From the NCBI GenBank assembly GCA_021794015.1, contig JAJYRQ010000002.1, forward strand, positions 1 to 64,000: a DNA stretch of 64,000 nt, read 5' to 3'. This stretch comes from Deltaproteobacteria bacterium. GTDB lineage: Bacteria; Desulfobacterota; Binatia; Binatales; Binataceae. The notes under the pieces were generated by a model. It saw nothing but the letters and a program-made list of their open reading frames with translations. It had not been told where the DNA came from and searched no databases. Below are positions 26,518 through 34,936 of this stretch, piece after piece (positions within the stretch are counted from its first letter, which is position 1; every line of letters starts with the position of its first letter). The position numbers and the translations under genes are program-made.

Positions 26518-27780
26518 TCAGGCGGACGCGGTTTCGCCGATCGGGTGCCGGGTCAGCACCAGCGACAGCCCCGCTCCAATCAGCGCCAGCAGCCCGGCGA
26601 GCACGAAAGCCGAGGTGAAGCTGCCGGTTGCCGCAACGATATAGCCGGTAACGATCGGCGCCAGCAGGCCGAAGGCGTTGCCGCCAAGGACCATGAAGGC
26701 AAAGGTGCGTCCGCCGTCGGCCGGCGAGCGCAGAAGGTCGGCAGCCAGCGCCGCGTTGGTCGAGGTCACCGTGGCGCTGAAGCTGACCGGCAAAATGGTG
26801 AGCGTCACAACCAGCGCCAGCGCGTCAACGTAGGGTATTGCCATGCCGGCCGCGGTTAGCACCAGGGACGCTGCCACAACCATGCGCCGTCCGCCGCGGC
26901 GCATGGTCTCGACCGTCAGCAGCGCGTCGCCTACCCAGTTGGTGAGCACGATTAACAGCGAACCGGCCAAAAACGGCACCGAGGTGAACAGGCCGGACTG
27001 CACCATCGAGACGCCCCGGGCGGTTTGCAGGTAGGCCGGCAGCCAAGTCAGATAAAGGTAGAGCGAATAGACCGCGCATCCTTGCGAGAGCGCAAGACCC
27101 CACATCGACCGCGAGCGCATCAGTCCGCGGTACCCTACCGCGCCCTGTGCCGGCGGTTCCTCGCCCGCGTGCCGCTCAGCCAGAATTCGGCTGCGCTCCG
27201 CCCCAGAAAGCCATCCAGTCTTTTCCGGCGTGGACACCAGCAGGCTCCAGACCAGGACCCAGAGCAAGCCAACCGCGCCAGTTACCAAGAACGACCAGCG
27301 CCACGAAGCGGCAGCAATGAGCCAGGCCACCGCCGGAGCGCCCAGCGCCGAACCGAGCAGGCTCCCCGCCTGGATGAAGCCGACCGCCGTGCCGCGCTCG
27401 GTGTACGGCGCCCAATCCCGCACGCTGCGGTAGCTGACCGGGAAGGTCGGCGCCTCGCCGACGCCCAGCCCAAGCCGGGTCGCCAGCATGCTGACAAAGC
27501 CGACCGCGCCGCCGCTCAGCATCTGTGCCACCGACCAGAGCGCGGCGCCCGCGGCCGCCACGCGATGCGCGCCCAGGCCGTCGATCAGCCGCCCGCTCGG
27601 CAACAGCATCAGGACGTAGGCCCATAGAAACGACGAAAAAAGGTAGCCCAGCGCCACGGGAGACAGTCCAAATTCCTCTGCGACCACATGACCGGCAACC
27701 GACATGTTGACCCGGTCCACGTAGCAGATGGCATTGAAGAGGAAAAGGAGAAAGTAGACCCAGAAGCGCCGGCGCCCCAT
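26518..27780 (-). CDS. MFS transporter, anion:cation symporter (ACS) type
   Basis: A 420-residue, 12-helix MFS permease. Helix 1 has FNAICYVDRVNMSVAG, the common Y-x-D-R-x-N signature of the ACS group (hexuronate, galactonate, phthalate and related acids), followed by the loop 2-3 motif GRLIDGLGAHRV and helix-4 RLGLGVGEAPTFPVS. A GGAGGG box lies 6 bases before ATG 27780. The ligand is unknown and no sugar-acid catabolic gene is next to it. It converges on engB. Confidence 0.87.
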   Translation of the reverse strand: MGRRRFWVYFLLFLFNAICYVDRVNMSVAGHVVAEEFGLSPVALGYLFSSFLWAYVLMLLPSGRLIDGLGAHRVAAAGAALWSVAQMLSGGAVGFVSMLATRLGLGVGEAPTFPVSYRSVRDWAPYTERGTAVGFIQAGSLLGSALGAPAVAWLIAAASWRWSFLVTGAVGLLWVLVWSLLVSTPEKTGWLSGAERSRILAERHAGEEPPAQGAVGYRGLMRSRSMWGLALSQGCAVYSLYLYLTWLPAYLQTARGVSMVQSGLFTSVPFLAGSLLIVLTNWVGDALLTVETMRRGGRRMVVAASLVLTAAGMAIPYVDALALVVTLTILPVSFSATVTSTNAALAADLLRSPADGGRTFAFMVLGGNAFGLLAPIVTGYIVAATGSFTSAFVLAGLLALIGAGLSLVLTRHPIGETASA

Positions 27781-28104
27781 GGTTAGCCCTCCTTACGTGA
27801 TGCTGCTCGGCATTGCGACCCGCGTTGCCCCGCGCGTGAGCGGCGCGACCACCCCGCAATCGACCGCGCCAAGCCTCCGAGCAAGGCCGATGCTTGGCCC
27901 GGTTCGGCGCTACAGAAAGGGCCGCGCCCGAGCGGCGCTGCGCGGGGTCGCATCCCCAAGCGGCGACTTTATCCTAATCGACGCTTCTGGCAATACGCCC
28001 GCCCGCAAGCCAGCCGAAGGCCCCGCCCATGACAAAGCGGCGCGCCGGCACAACCTCTTGGCGATCCCTACGGAGTTGTCGCCCGCACAGGGCCGCTGCT
28101 TTTT
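27781..28104. other. Intergenic region, no feature seen
   Basis: These 324 bases upstream of the ACS-type transporter gene and downstream of gph hold no credible gene, tRNA or repeat. The transporter promoter must be here, but no clear box pair stands out. Confidence 0.4.
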
Positions 28105-28803
28105 TCAGCTGCCGGGCGGCCGGAGAAGCGTGCTTAGCGCTTCCAGCCGCTCGATTACGGCGTCCGCGTCAGCCAGGCTGGTGTCTCCATCCCCGCGGTA
28201 ACCGTAGCTGACGCATACGACTGCCATGCCGGCGGCTCGCGCGGCCTGTACGTCGCTGGCTGAGTCGCCGACCATTACCGCACGCTGCGGCGTGGTCTTA
28301 AGCTTCTGGCAGGCGTAGAGCAGCGGCAGCGGATCGGGCTTGCGCCGGGCCAGGCTATCGCCGGAAAGCACGATGTCGAAGAGGCGGTCGAGTGCCAGCA
28401 TCCGCAAAAGCGGCTCGGTATGGGCCGCAAGCTTGTTGGTGACGCATCCGAGCCTGCGTCCCTCGGCTTTGAGCCGCTCAAGCACAGAGGCAACGCCCGG
28501 GTAGGGACGGCTAAATTGCCCGAGCAGGCGGCCGTAGTGTCCCAGATAGACTCCGAAAGCGCTTTCGATTTCGTCTTCGCCAACCTCGCGCCGCAACCGC
28601 AGGCGCAGCAGCCGGCCAGCCAGTTCCCGCGACCCGCTGCCGATAAGCTTACGGATTGCCGGCAGGGGAAACGGGGCGAGTCCGAGCTCGGAGAGCGTGC
28701 GATTTGCCGCTTCGGCGATCTCCGGCGCGGTATCCACCAGCGTGCCGTCTAGGTCGCAAACGATCACGTCGGCCGCAAAAGGCGGCTGCCTGCTTCTGCT
28801 CAT
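28105..28803 (-). CDS. gph: HAD-family phosphoglycolate phosphatase (Gph-like)
   Basis: A 232-residue HAD-IA phosphatase. Motif I is VCDLDGTLVDTAPE, motif II is the Thr in CVTNK, motif III is the Lys in RRKPDPLPLL, and motif IV is MVGDSASDVQAARAAG. VTNK and GDSxxD are typical of Gph, which hydrolyses 2-phosphoglycolate, but other small phosphate esters are possible. ATG 28803 is the start used; an in-frame TTG nine bases earlier is less likely. The gene is flanked by non-coding DNA on both sides. Confidence 0.87.
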   Translation of the reverse strand: MSRSRQPPFAADVIVCDLDGTLVDTAPEIAEAANRTLSELGLAPFPLPAIRKLIGSGSRELAGRLLRLRLRREVGEDEIESAFGVYLGHYGRLLGQFSRPYPGVASVLERLKAEGRRLGCVTNKLAAHTEPLLRMLALDRLFDIVLSGDSLARRKPDPLPLLYACQKLKTTPQRAVMVGDSASDVQAARAAGMAVVCVSYGYRGDGDTSLADADAVIERLEALSTLLRPPGS

Positions 28804-29350
28804 AGCGTGCAACCGACACCGCCCCCATCGCGCAGCGCCGCGCCGAGCTTAGCCGGCAACGACGCGCCGGCTCCGACGGCAACATGGTCAGCCGGATGCC
28901 CGCGGCGGGCCAACTCCGGGCCGAGTCGAGCTTTCACCGCATCGAGAGCCGTAGCCATTTGTCGCTGCTTGCCCGGGCACTGCGCGCCCAAGCCTCTGCG
29001 CTTGACCAAGCGGCGAGGGCCGCGCGGCAGCTCGCCCGACCCGCCTGCCGCGACCGCGCGGTGCAGGCAGGCCAAGAGGAGCGCAACACCACGATCTGCC
29101 GCCACGAGCCCCCGCCGCGGTGCAATGGCCTGGCGCGCGCGAGGAATCCCGGGTTGCGCTGCGGCATTTGAATGGCCTTCATTCTGCGCCAGGAGGCTAA
29201 GCCAGAGGGTTCGCATGCTCCACAGACGATCAGTATTGCGGTAGACGCCAAGCATCATGCCCCGCCAGCAGCGAACCGAGCGGCTGCCGTCGTCCCCCAA
29301 TATTTGATAACGTCCTTCATCCCATGTGGAAGGGGAGGCCTTTCGGGAAA
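28804..29350. other. Intergenic region holding a repeat copy
   Basis: The stretch contains the partial repeat at 29022-29168 and otherwise nothing recognisable. Confidence 0.5.
29022..29168 (+). repeat. Partial copy of the 342-bp TIR repeat family
   Basis: It shares with the copies at 1-460 and 49677-50018 (inverted) the ordered blocks GCGGCAGCTYGCCCGACC, GCCTGCCGC, GCAGGCAGGCCAA, GGAGCGCAA and TGCAATGGCCTGGCGCGCGC followed by GGAATCCCGG-type sequence. Both terminal GTCATTCCCGCGCGC segments are missing here. The inner CCTGCC...GCAGGCAGG arms could pair into a stem. Confidence 0.65.
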
Positions 29351-29650
29351 ATGAACAACACCGATTTTGCCGCAGGGGCTTCGGCTTCGCTGAAGAAGAC
29401 CATGGGCGAAGTGATGGCGTTGCCCGGACAGCACGGTCCGCAGCCGACCAATAACCTGCGCGACTCTCTCTATGAGAGGCTGGCCGACCTGGCCGTCAGT
29501 CGGTTTCCCGGCTCAGGTTGGTCTGAGAGCAGGCGATCTTCCGCTCTGGCCGGGCGCGGGCTTGAGGACAGTCTCGGACCTCTTCGCGCCGCCACGTTGA
29601 TCGCGGGCCGAGCTCGCCGCAAGGCGCGGGCCAATAACAAAGCTGATTAG
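29351..29650 (+). CDS. Doubtful small ORF
   Basis: A 99-residue reading frame starts MNNTDFAAGASASLKKTMGE with ATG 29351 about nine bases behind GGGGAGGCC. It lies in a gene gap, but its last 138 bases overlap the 3' end of the opposite-strand winged-helix gene. The first 60 residues have a balanced composition. The end is Arg/Ala-rich as expected of an antisense shadow. No family is recognised. Confidence 0.25.
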   Translation: MNNTDFAAGASASLKKTMGEVMALPGQHGPQPTNNLRDSLYERLADLAVSRFPGSGWSESRRSSALAGRGLEDSLGPLRAATLIAGRARRKARANNKAD

Positions 29651-29935
29651 CTCCCCGATGGTGCGATGACCCTCCACGGGATGGCGTAGGCGCAGGTTGG
29701 CGCGGAACTCGTAGCGATTGCGCCGCCCCTGGCGCTTGCGCTTAAGATAGCCGGCCTGCTCGAGTTCGGCGACGATGCGCTGCACCGCCCGCTCGGTGAT
29801 GCCGACGCGGGTGGCCACGTCACGCAGGCGCATCTCGGGCTCTCCCGCCAGGCACAGCAGCACATGCCCGTGGTTGCTCAGGAAGGTCCACGCCGGGGGC
29901 TCGCCCGGCCCGTTTGGGGTAACTTGTCGCACCAT
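29513..29935 (-). CDS. Winged helix-turn-helix regulator (MarR-like)
   Basis: A 140-residue protein with a clear wHTH: TFLSNHGHVLLCLAGEPEMR, LRDVATRVGITERAVQRIVA (recognition helix), LEQAGYLKRKRQGRRNRYEF (wing). That is the MarR/ArsR-like fold used to bind palindromic operators. The C-terminal 60 residues are less ordered and basic. ATG 29935 was chosen over a TTG at 29947. It is divergently transcribed from icd, 127 bases apart, and the palindrome at 29977-29990 between them is a natural operator candidate for it. Ligand unknown. Confidence 0.8.
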   Translation of the reverse strand: MVRQVTPNGPGEPPAWTFLSNHGHVLLCLAGEPEMRLRDVATRVGITERAVQRIVAELEQAGYLKRKRQGRRNRYEFRANLRLRHPVEGHRTIGELISFVIGPRLAASSARDQRGGAKRSETVLKPAPGQSGRSPALRPT

Positions 29936-29957
29936 TCGCGATCGCAAATATGCGCTC

Positions 29958-29986
29958 TTGACGCCGCGACTTCAATATCGTATAAA
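29958..29986 (+). promoter_or_regulatory. Sigma-70 promoter of the icd operon
   Basis: TTGACG (29958-29963), a 17-base spacer and TATAAA (29981-29986) form the best promoter in the window. Transcription would start near 29993, leaving a leader of about 70 bases before icd with its AAGGAGG box. Confidence 0.75.
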
Positions 29987-29990
29987 CGAT
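29977..29990. promoter_or_regulatory. Candidate operator palindrome over the icd -10 box
   Basis: ATCGT-ATAA-ACGAT is a 5-4-5 inverted repeat that contains the TATAAA -10 box. A protein bound here would block RNA polymerase. The adjacent divergent winged-helix gene is the obvious candidate binder. Confidence 0.5.
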
Positions 29991-30062
29991 CTTAACAGAC
30001 GACCGACAATTCGCGTTTCCTGGCTCGTGTGACCTGAGACGCGTACAAGGAGGCGTTCCGCA

Positions 30063-31508
30063 ATGAGCCGACCGACCCCCGTCACGGTTGCCCACGGCGA
30101 CGGCATCGGGCCCGAAATCATGGATGCGACGCTGCGCATCCTGAGCGCGGCCGGCGCGCGCCTGGCGATCGAAACCATCGAGATCGGAGAGAGCGTTTAC
30201 CAGCGCGGCTTCAGCGCCGGCATCGAACCCGCGGCCTGGGATTCGCTGCGGCGCACGAAAGTGTTCCTGAAGGCTCCAATCACCACCCCGCAAGGCGGAG
30301 GATTCAAGAGTCTCAACGTCACCGTGCGCAAGACGCTCGGCCTGTTCGCCAACGTGAGGCCCTGCGTCGCCTACGCGCCTTTCGTGCGCACCCGGCATCC
30401 GGGGATGGACGTCGTCATCGTGCGGGAGAACGAGGAGGACACCTACGGAGGCATCGAGCATCGACAAACCAACGAGGTGGTGCAGTGCCTCAAGCTGATA
30501 ACGCGCCCGGGCAGTGAAAAGATCGTGCGCTACGCGTTCGAATACGCGCGCGCCCACGGCCGCCGCAAGGTCACCTGCTTCACCAAGGACAACATCATGA
30601 AGCTGACCGACGGGCTGTTTCATCAGGTGTTCGAGCGGATCGCCGCGGATTACCCGGAGCTCGAGCACGAGCACTGGATCGTCGATATCGGGGCGGCGAA
30701 GCTGGCCGACACGCCGGAAGCCTTTGACGTTGTCGTGATGCCCAATCTGTACGGCGACATCCTGTCCGACGTTGCCGCCCAAATCGCAGGCTCGGTGGGT
30801 CTGGCCGGTTCGGCCAACATCGGCGAGCAAGCCGCGATGTTCGAAGCGATCCATGGCAGCGCCCCGCGCAGGGCCGGGCAGAACCTCGCCAACCCCTCGG
30901 GCCTGCTGCTGGCCGGCGTGATGATGATGGTCCATATCGGGCAACCGCAAATTGCCCGGGCGGTGCATAACGCCTGGCTGCGCACCGTCGAGGACGGAGT
31001 TCACACCTACGACATCTTCAAAGAGGGCGTGAGCCGCCAGAAGGTCAGCACCGCGCAGTTTGCCGACGCTGTGATTGCGCGGTTGGGCAAGCTGCCCGAG
31101 CATCTCAAGCCGGCGAGCTACGCCGGGCAAAGCGCTCAGTTGCCGATCTCGTTTGCGGGTGAAAGGGCGCACAAGGAACTTGTCGGCGTCGACGTGTTCG
31201 TCGATTGGGACGGGCCAAACCGCGACCCGGCACTGCTGGCGCGCGAGCTAGGCGGCGCGGAGGGTGGCGGGCTTAAACTTCGCATGATCACCAACCGGGG
31301 CACCAAGGTCTGGCCGGGAGGCTTGCCGGAGACGTTTTGCACCGACCATTGGCGCTGTCGCTTTACGCCCGACGACGGAATCGCTCGCCATCACCAGATC
31401 GTTGCGCTCTTGCAGCGCATCGCCGAGCGCGGGCTGGACTTCATCAAGACCGAAGGTCTTTACACCTTCGATGGTCAGCCGGGGTACTCGCGCGGTCAGG
31501 GCGAATAG
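30063..31508 (+). CDS. icd: Isocitrate dehydrogenase, long (about 480-residue) type
   Basis: Oxidatively decarboxylates isocitrate to 2-oxoglutarate and CO2 in the TCA cycle. It belongs to the beta-decarboxylating dehydrogenase family: VAHGDGIGPEIM near 8-19, the substrate loop RENEEDTYGGIEHR, the metal/substrate block NLYGDILSDVAAQIAGSVGLAGSANIG, and the coenzyme loop EAIHGSAPRRAGQNLANPSG. The 481-residue length with an extra C-terminal domain (from about 345, including KVWPGGLPETFCTDHWRCRF) resembles the IDH type of Thermus and rickettsia rather than the 415-residue E. coli type. AAGGAGG lies 9 bases upstream. It is the first gene of a four-gene set with the carbonic-anhydrase-like gene, purE and purK. 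Confidence 0.88.
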   Translation: MSRPTPVTVAHGDGIGPEIMDATLRILSAAGARLAIETIEIGESVYQRGFSAGIEPAAWDSLRRTKVFLKAPITTPQGGGFKSLNVTVRKTLGLFANVRPCVAYAPFVRTRHPGMDVVIVRENEEDTYGGIEHRQTNEVVQCLKLITRPGSEKIVRYAFEYARAHGRRKVTCFTKDNIMKLTDGLFHQVFERIAADYPELEHEHWIVDIGAAKLADTPEAFDVVVMPNLYGDILSDVAAQIAGSVGLAGSANIGEQAAMFEAIHGSAPRRAGQNLANPSGLLLAGVMMMVHIGQPQIARAVHNAWLRTVEDGVHTYDIFKEGVSRQKVSTAQFADAVIARLGKLPEHLKPASYAGQSAQLPISFAGERAHKELVGVDVFVDWDGPNRDPALLARELGGAEGGGLKLRMITNRGTKVWPGGLPETFCTDHWRCRFTPDDGIARHHQIVALLQRIAERGLDFIKTEGLYTFDGQPGYSRGQGE

Positions 31509-31526
31509 CCGGAGGAGGGTTGAAAA

Positions 31527-32177
31527 TTGAATAAGCGAACCGAAGGACTCAAACGATTGCGACATAGTGCAGGGCTCGACGGATACCCGCTGCCGCCCAT
31601 TCACGACGAGCAGAGGCCCGCCCGGGCGCTGATCGTCACCTGCGCCGAGAGCCCTGTTTTGAGCGCGTTCGTGGCGTCGCTCGATCCGCTGTGCGTTCTT
31701 CAGAATCTGGGCGGGGCACTGCCTGGCGCGATTTCGGGGGCCGGGAAGGCCGGCGACGAGATGACTTGCGGCACGATCGAATATGCGCTCAACGAACTTG
31801 GCTTGCGCCACATCGTGTTGTTAGGGCATTCCTCCTGCCGCGTTCCATCCATGCGGCGACGGCGAGAGCGGTCGCTTGCGCCTGCGCAGCGGGTTGACGA
31901 GCCTGGGCCGTCCCGGCTGCGGGCCGCCCGTGGGTCAAGCTCCTGCGACAATCTGTCACAGGCGTGGCTGCTGGAACAGATGGCGCGTCTGCGCGACCGG
32001 CTCACCGCGGGCCGCCTCGCAACCGGGACGGAGGTCGCGACGCACGCGCTGTGGTTCGCCGAAGACCAGGGCGACCTCTTCGCCTACTCGGGTAACGAGA
32101 AACGATTTGTGCTGGCCAGCGATCTCGAGATGGAGCGGCTGTTCAGCTTGCTGGAGGCGGGCGCCGATGCCGCATAA
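31527..32177 (+). CDS. Beta-carbonic-anhydrase-like protein with altered active site
   Basis: A 216-residue protein of the beta-CA fold. The zinc ligands are present: C39 in VTCAESP, then H101 and C104 in LLGHSSCRV. The region [17 protein letters not shown] matches the family core. The usual CxDxR becomes C39-A-E41-S-P43, so the catalytic Asp and its Arg partner are replaced by Glu and Pro, and normal CO2 hydration is doubtful. The start is TTG at 31527, fixed by GGAGGAGGG 7 bases before; it is 18 bases after icd. Its end overlaps purE by 11 bases, so the genes are coupled. It could be a CO2/bicarbonate sensor, a structural partner, or a modified hydratase. Confidence 0.75.
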   Translation: MNKRTEGLKRLRHSAGLDGYPLPPIHDEQRPARALIVTCAESPVLSAFVASLDPLCVLQNLGGALPGAISGAGKAGDEMTCGTIEYALNELGLRHIVLLGHSSCRVPSMRRRRERSLAPAQRVDEPGPSRLRAARGSSSCDNLSQAWLLEQMARLRDRLTAGRLATGTEVATHALWFAEDQGDLFAYSGNEKRFVLASDLEMERLFSLLEAGADAA

Positions 32178-32685
32178 CGCGCGCTCCAGGAGGTCGGCCG
32201 CGGCCGCGATCCGGGGAGGTGAATCGGGGCCCAAGGTGGGCGTCGTGATGGGAAGCGCCAACGATTTCGCGCACATGCGCGCGGCCTGCGAAACCCTCGC
32301 GCAGCTCGGGATCGCCTACGAAAAGCGCGTGGTGTCCGCCCACCGCACGCCGGATTTCATGTTCCGCTACGCTGCCCAAGCCAAGCGGCGCGGACTGCAG
32401 GTAATCATCGCCGGCGCCGGCGGCGCCGCGCATCTGCCGGGCATGCTGGCGGCGAAGACCGTCCTTCCGGTGATCGGCGTGCCGATTCCGGCCACCGCGC
32501 TGGGCGGGCTGGATTCGGTTCTCTCCATCGCGCAAATGCCGGCGGGAACCGCGGTCGGCACGATGGCAATCGGAGGTGTTGGGGCGGTAAACGCCGCGCT
32601 GTTGGCGGCGGCGATTCTTGCGGCCTCGTCCCCCGGCTTGCACCTGCGACTGGCTGAGTGGCGCGAACACCATCGGGACGAATGA
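32167..32685 (+). CDS. purE: N5-carboxyaminoimidazole ribonucleotide mutase PurE
   Basis: PurE (class I) converts N5-CAIR to CAIR in purine synthesis. The 172-residue protein shows [12 protein letters not shown] near 26-37 (usually MGSxSD), the catalytic SAHRTP at 57-62, [18 protein letters not shown], and [12 protein letters not shown]. The ATG at 32167 lies inside the 3' end of the CA-like gene; the first 20 residues are a basic extension. The stop overlaps the purK start (ATGA). Standard PurE-PurK pairing. Confidence 0.93.
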   Translation: MPHNARSRRSAAAAIRGGESGPKVGVVMGSANDFAHMRAACETLAQLGIAYEKRVVSAHRTPDFMFRYAAQAKRRGLQVIIAGAGGAAHLPGMLAAKTVLPVIGVPIPATALGGLDSVLSIAQMPAGTAVGTMAIGGVGAVNAALLAAAILAASSPGLHLRLAEWREHHRDE

Positions 32686-33848
32686 CGGCCGGCGCAAGAG
32701 ACCCCGTTCCTCCCGGAGCCACCATCGGAATACTCGGCGGCGGCCAGTTGGGGCGAATGATGGCGATTGCGGCCCGCGCGATGGGTTACAAAATCCGCGC
32801 GCTCGACCCCGACCCGGCATGCGCGATTCGGCCTTTGGTGGAAGACCTGGTTGCCGCTCCTTTCGATGACCCGGCCGCGGCCGTGCGGCTGGCGCAACGA
32901 TGCGCCGTGTTGACCATCGAGACCGAGCGGGTGAGCCGCTACAGCCTGGAGCAATGTGCCGGCCGCGTTCCGGTACGGCCGAACGCCAACCTACTTTCAA
33001 TCGTTCAGGATCGCGCGCGCCAGAAGCGCTGGCTGGACCGGCAAGGGTATCCGCTTGGCCCTTGGAGGTTCGCGCCTTCGTTCGACCCGTTGCGCGCCGC
33101 GGCGGCGGCGTTCGGTTTCGACTGCTACATCAAAGCCTGCCGCGGCGGCTACGATGGGCGGGCGCAGGCGCGCGTCTGCCGCGAATCCGAGCTAGCGCCG
33201 GCGTGGGAGGCGCTCGGGCCGCAAGCGTGCGTAGTGGAACAGGCCCTCGATCTGGAGGCCGAGCTTTCGGTCCTCGCCGCGCGCCGCCCATCGGGCGAGA
33301 TGGTGGCCTATCCGCCGGCGCTCAACCGTCATGAAGACGGAATTTTGAGCTGGTCCGTGATTCCGGCTCCGCTGCCGTCCGGGATCGCGCGTGAGGCTCG
33401 GGCACTGACGCACGATATCGCCGAAGCACTGGGCCTCGAAGGGCTGCTGGTGGTCGAGATGTTCGTGGACAAGCGCGGTCGGCTGTTGGTCAACGAACTC
33501 GCGCCCCGTCCGCACAACTCCTACCACGCCAGCGAGCAGGCCTGTGCAACGAGCCAGTTCGAGCAGGCCATCAGGGCCATTTGCGACCTGCCGCTCGGAC
33601 GAGCGGAGGTGGTGCAGCCGACCGCGATCGCGAACCTGCTCGGCGATCTTTGGCGCGACGGCACAGCGCCGCCCTTCGAGAAGGCTCTGAAATTGTCGGG
33701 CGTGCGTTTGCACTTATACGACAAGCACCCGCCCCGCCCGAGCCGGAAAATGGGGCATTTATCCGCAACCGCCGAAACACCCGAGCAGGCGATCGAAAAA
33801 GTACTCGAAGGCATGCAGCAGCTTCAGTGGCACCGCGCCCGGCGCTAA
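32682..33848 (+). CDS. purK: N5-carboxyaminoimidazole ribonucleotide synthase PurK
   Basis: PurK uses ATP and bicarbonate to carboxylate AIR, feeding PurE. It is an ATP-grasp enzyme of 388 residues: N-domain [20 protein letters not shown], the IETERVS segment, ATP-grasp part with [17 protein letters not shown] (usually VLKTRRGGYDGKGQ) and [18 protein letters not shown], and a C-terminal domain ending [15 protein letters not shown]. All main motifs are recognisable. It shares ATGA with purE and is the last gene of the icd set. Confidence 0.92.
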   Translation: MTAGARDPVPPGATIGILGGGQLGRMMAIAARAMGYKIRALDPDPACAIRPLVEDLVAAPFDDPAAAVRLAQRCAVLTIETERVSRYSLEQCAGRVPVRPNANLLSIVQDRARQKRWLDRQGYPLGPWRFAPSFDPLRAAAAAFGFDCYIKACRGGYDGRAQARVCRESELAPAWEALGPQACVVEQALDLEAELSVLAARRPSGEMVAYPPALNRHEDGILSWSVIPAPLPSGIAREARALTHDIAEALGLEGLLVVEMFVDKRGRLLVNELAPRPHNSYHASEQACATSQFEQAIRAICDLPLGRAEVVQPTAIANLLGDLWRDGTAPPFEKALKLSGVRLHLYDKHPPRPSRKMGHLSATAETPEQAIEKVLEGMQQLQWHRARR

Positions 33849-33935
33849 CGCGACCCGAGCCAATCCCCTCCAATCTCTCCTGGCTGGACCTCGGTGAGCC
33901 CTAACAATGGAAGGGGCACCGTAAAGAGCAAAGTC

Positions 33936-34198
33936 TCATTGAACCGCCAATTCCGGCAATTCCAGCGCGAGCATAAGAAGCTTGAGATTGTGCAGGTCCC
34001 GGCTGACGGCGTGGCGCTGGGGCGCTGCAGCTTGAGCGCACCCTCGATGGCGTCCTTCAGACGGCCGCGGTGGATATGGCCGAGCGAGGCCGCGGCAAAC
34101 GCCGGGCTCTCCAGGCCGGCGAAAAGCCGCTCGGGCGGCTTGCTGCGCTGGCGGCGCACCTGGCGGCCGACGAGCAATCCGGCGCGGCGGTTGGTCAT
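33936..34198 (-). pseudogene. Decayed fragment of an AarF/UbiB (ABC1) kinase-like gene
   Basis: On the minus strand one frame reads RLFAGLESPAFAAASLGHIH then RGRLKDAIEGALKLQRP, ending near 34018. A neighbouring frame continues VSRDLHNLKLLMLALELP to a stop at 33936. Together they match the AAASLGQVHRARLKDG...VAVKLQRPG...RDLRNLRLL core of ABC1 kinases, with the catalytic-Lys region KLQRP. The rest of the kinase is missing and at least one frameshift is present, so this is a relic. A longer plus-strand ORF across it is spurious. Confidence 0.6.
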
Positions 34199-34347
34199 TG
34201 GCTCGAATCACCCCAGCTAAAGGCGCTCAAGGCGCGTTCTCGCAGCGTCACAGGAAGCCTTTTGGGCGGCACTTTCCGGTGGTAAGAGTATGGTGTAAGT
34301 GCCTCGGCAGGCGCGGCTCGCCGCCGCTCTCTCCCGGAGAAGAAACC

Positions 34348-34821
34348 ATGCACAAGACGAACAACGACCTGCCTGAAAAGACCCGGCGCGCGGTGATCGA
34401 AATCCTCAACGCCCGGCTGGCCGAGAGTATCGACCTGATGCATCAGGCCAAGCAGGCGCATTGGAACGTAACCGGGCCGAACTTTATCGCGCTGCACAAG
34501 CTCTTCGACGAAATCGTCGCCGCCGCCGAAGAGTACATGGACCTCGTGGCCGAGCGCGTGGCCGCGCTCGGAGGAATCGCGCGCGGCACGGTCCAGGCTG
34601 CCGCCAAACATTCCGGACTTGCCGCTTACCCGGCCGACATCACGGAGGCGAGCGAGCATCTGGCGGCGCTCTCCTCGGCGCTGGCCGCCTACGCGGCAGG
34701 CGCGCGCCGGGCGATCGACGAGACCGACCGGCTTGGCGACAAGGTGACGGCAGACATCCTCACCGAGATCGGCCGCGGCGCAGACAAGTACCTCTGGCTG
34801 CTGGAAGCGCATCTGAGGTAG
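34348..34821 (+). CDS. dps: Dps-family DNA-protecting ferritin
   Basis: A 157-residue Dps/miniferritin, which forms dodecamers, oxidises Fe(II) with peroxide and protects DNA. All ferroxidase-centre residues are in place with the exact family spacing: H38, H50 and D54 (QAHWNVTGPNFIALHKLFDE) from one subunit, D65 and E69 (YMDLVAERVA) from the other. A GGAG-type site precedes ATG 34348. The frame is open 150 bases further upstream but into the relic region. It stands alone, and a hairpin follows. Confidence 0.93.
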   Translation: MHKTNNDLPEKTRRAVIEILNARLAESIDLMHQAKQAHWNVTGPNFIALHKLFDEIVAAAEEYMDLVAERVAALGGIARGTVQAAAKHSGLAAYPADITEASEHLAALSSALAAYAAGARRAIDETDRLGDKVTADILTEIGRGADKYLWLLEAHLR

Positions 34822-34834
34822 CCGGACGCCTGCC

Positions 34835-34853
34835 GCCGGTCTGCGGGACCGGC
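34835..34853 (+). terminator. Hairpin after dps, weak terminator candidate
   Basis: GCCGGTC-TGCGG-GACCGGC forms a 7-bp stem 13 bases after the dps stop. There is no U-tract, so intrinsic termination is uncertain; Rho is encoded in this genome. Confidence 0.3.
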
Positions 34854-34936
34854 TTGCCGAAAGCCGGCGGCCTCAAGGAGCTGCGCCCGCTAGGGCCGGC
34901 GGCCTGCCCAGGCCGACGGGCTCGCGCGCAGACGGC

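Noticed and set aside
33894-34220. 108-codon plus-strand frame before dps
   Set aside because: Overlaps the AarF-like relic on the minus strand and lacks any recognisable feature.
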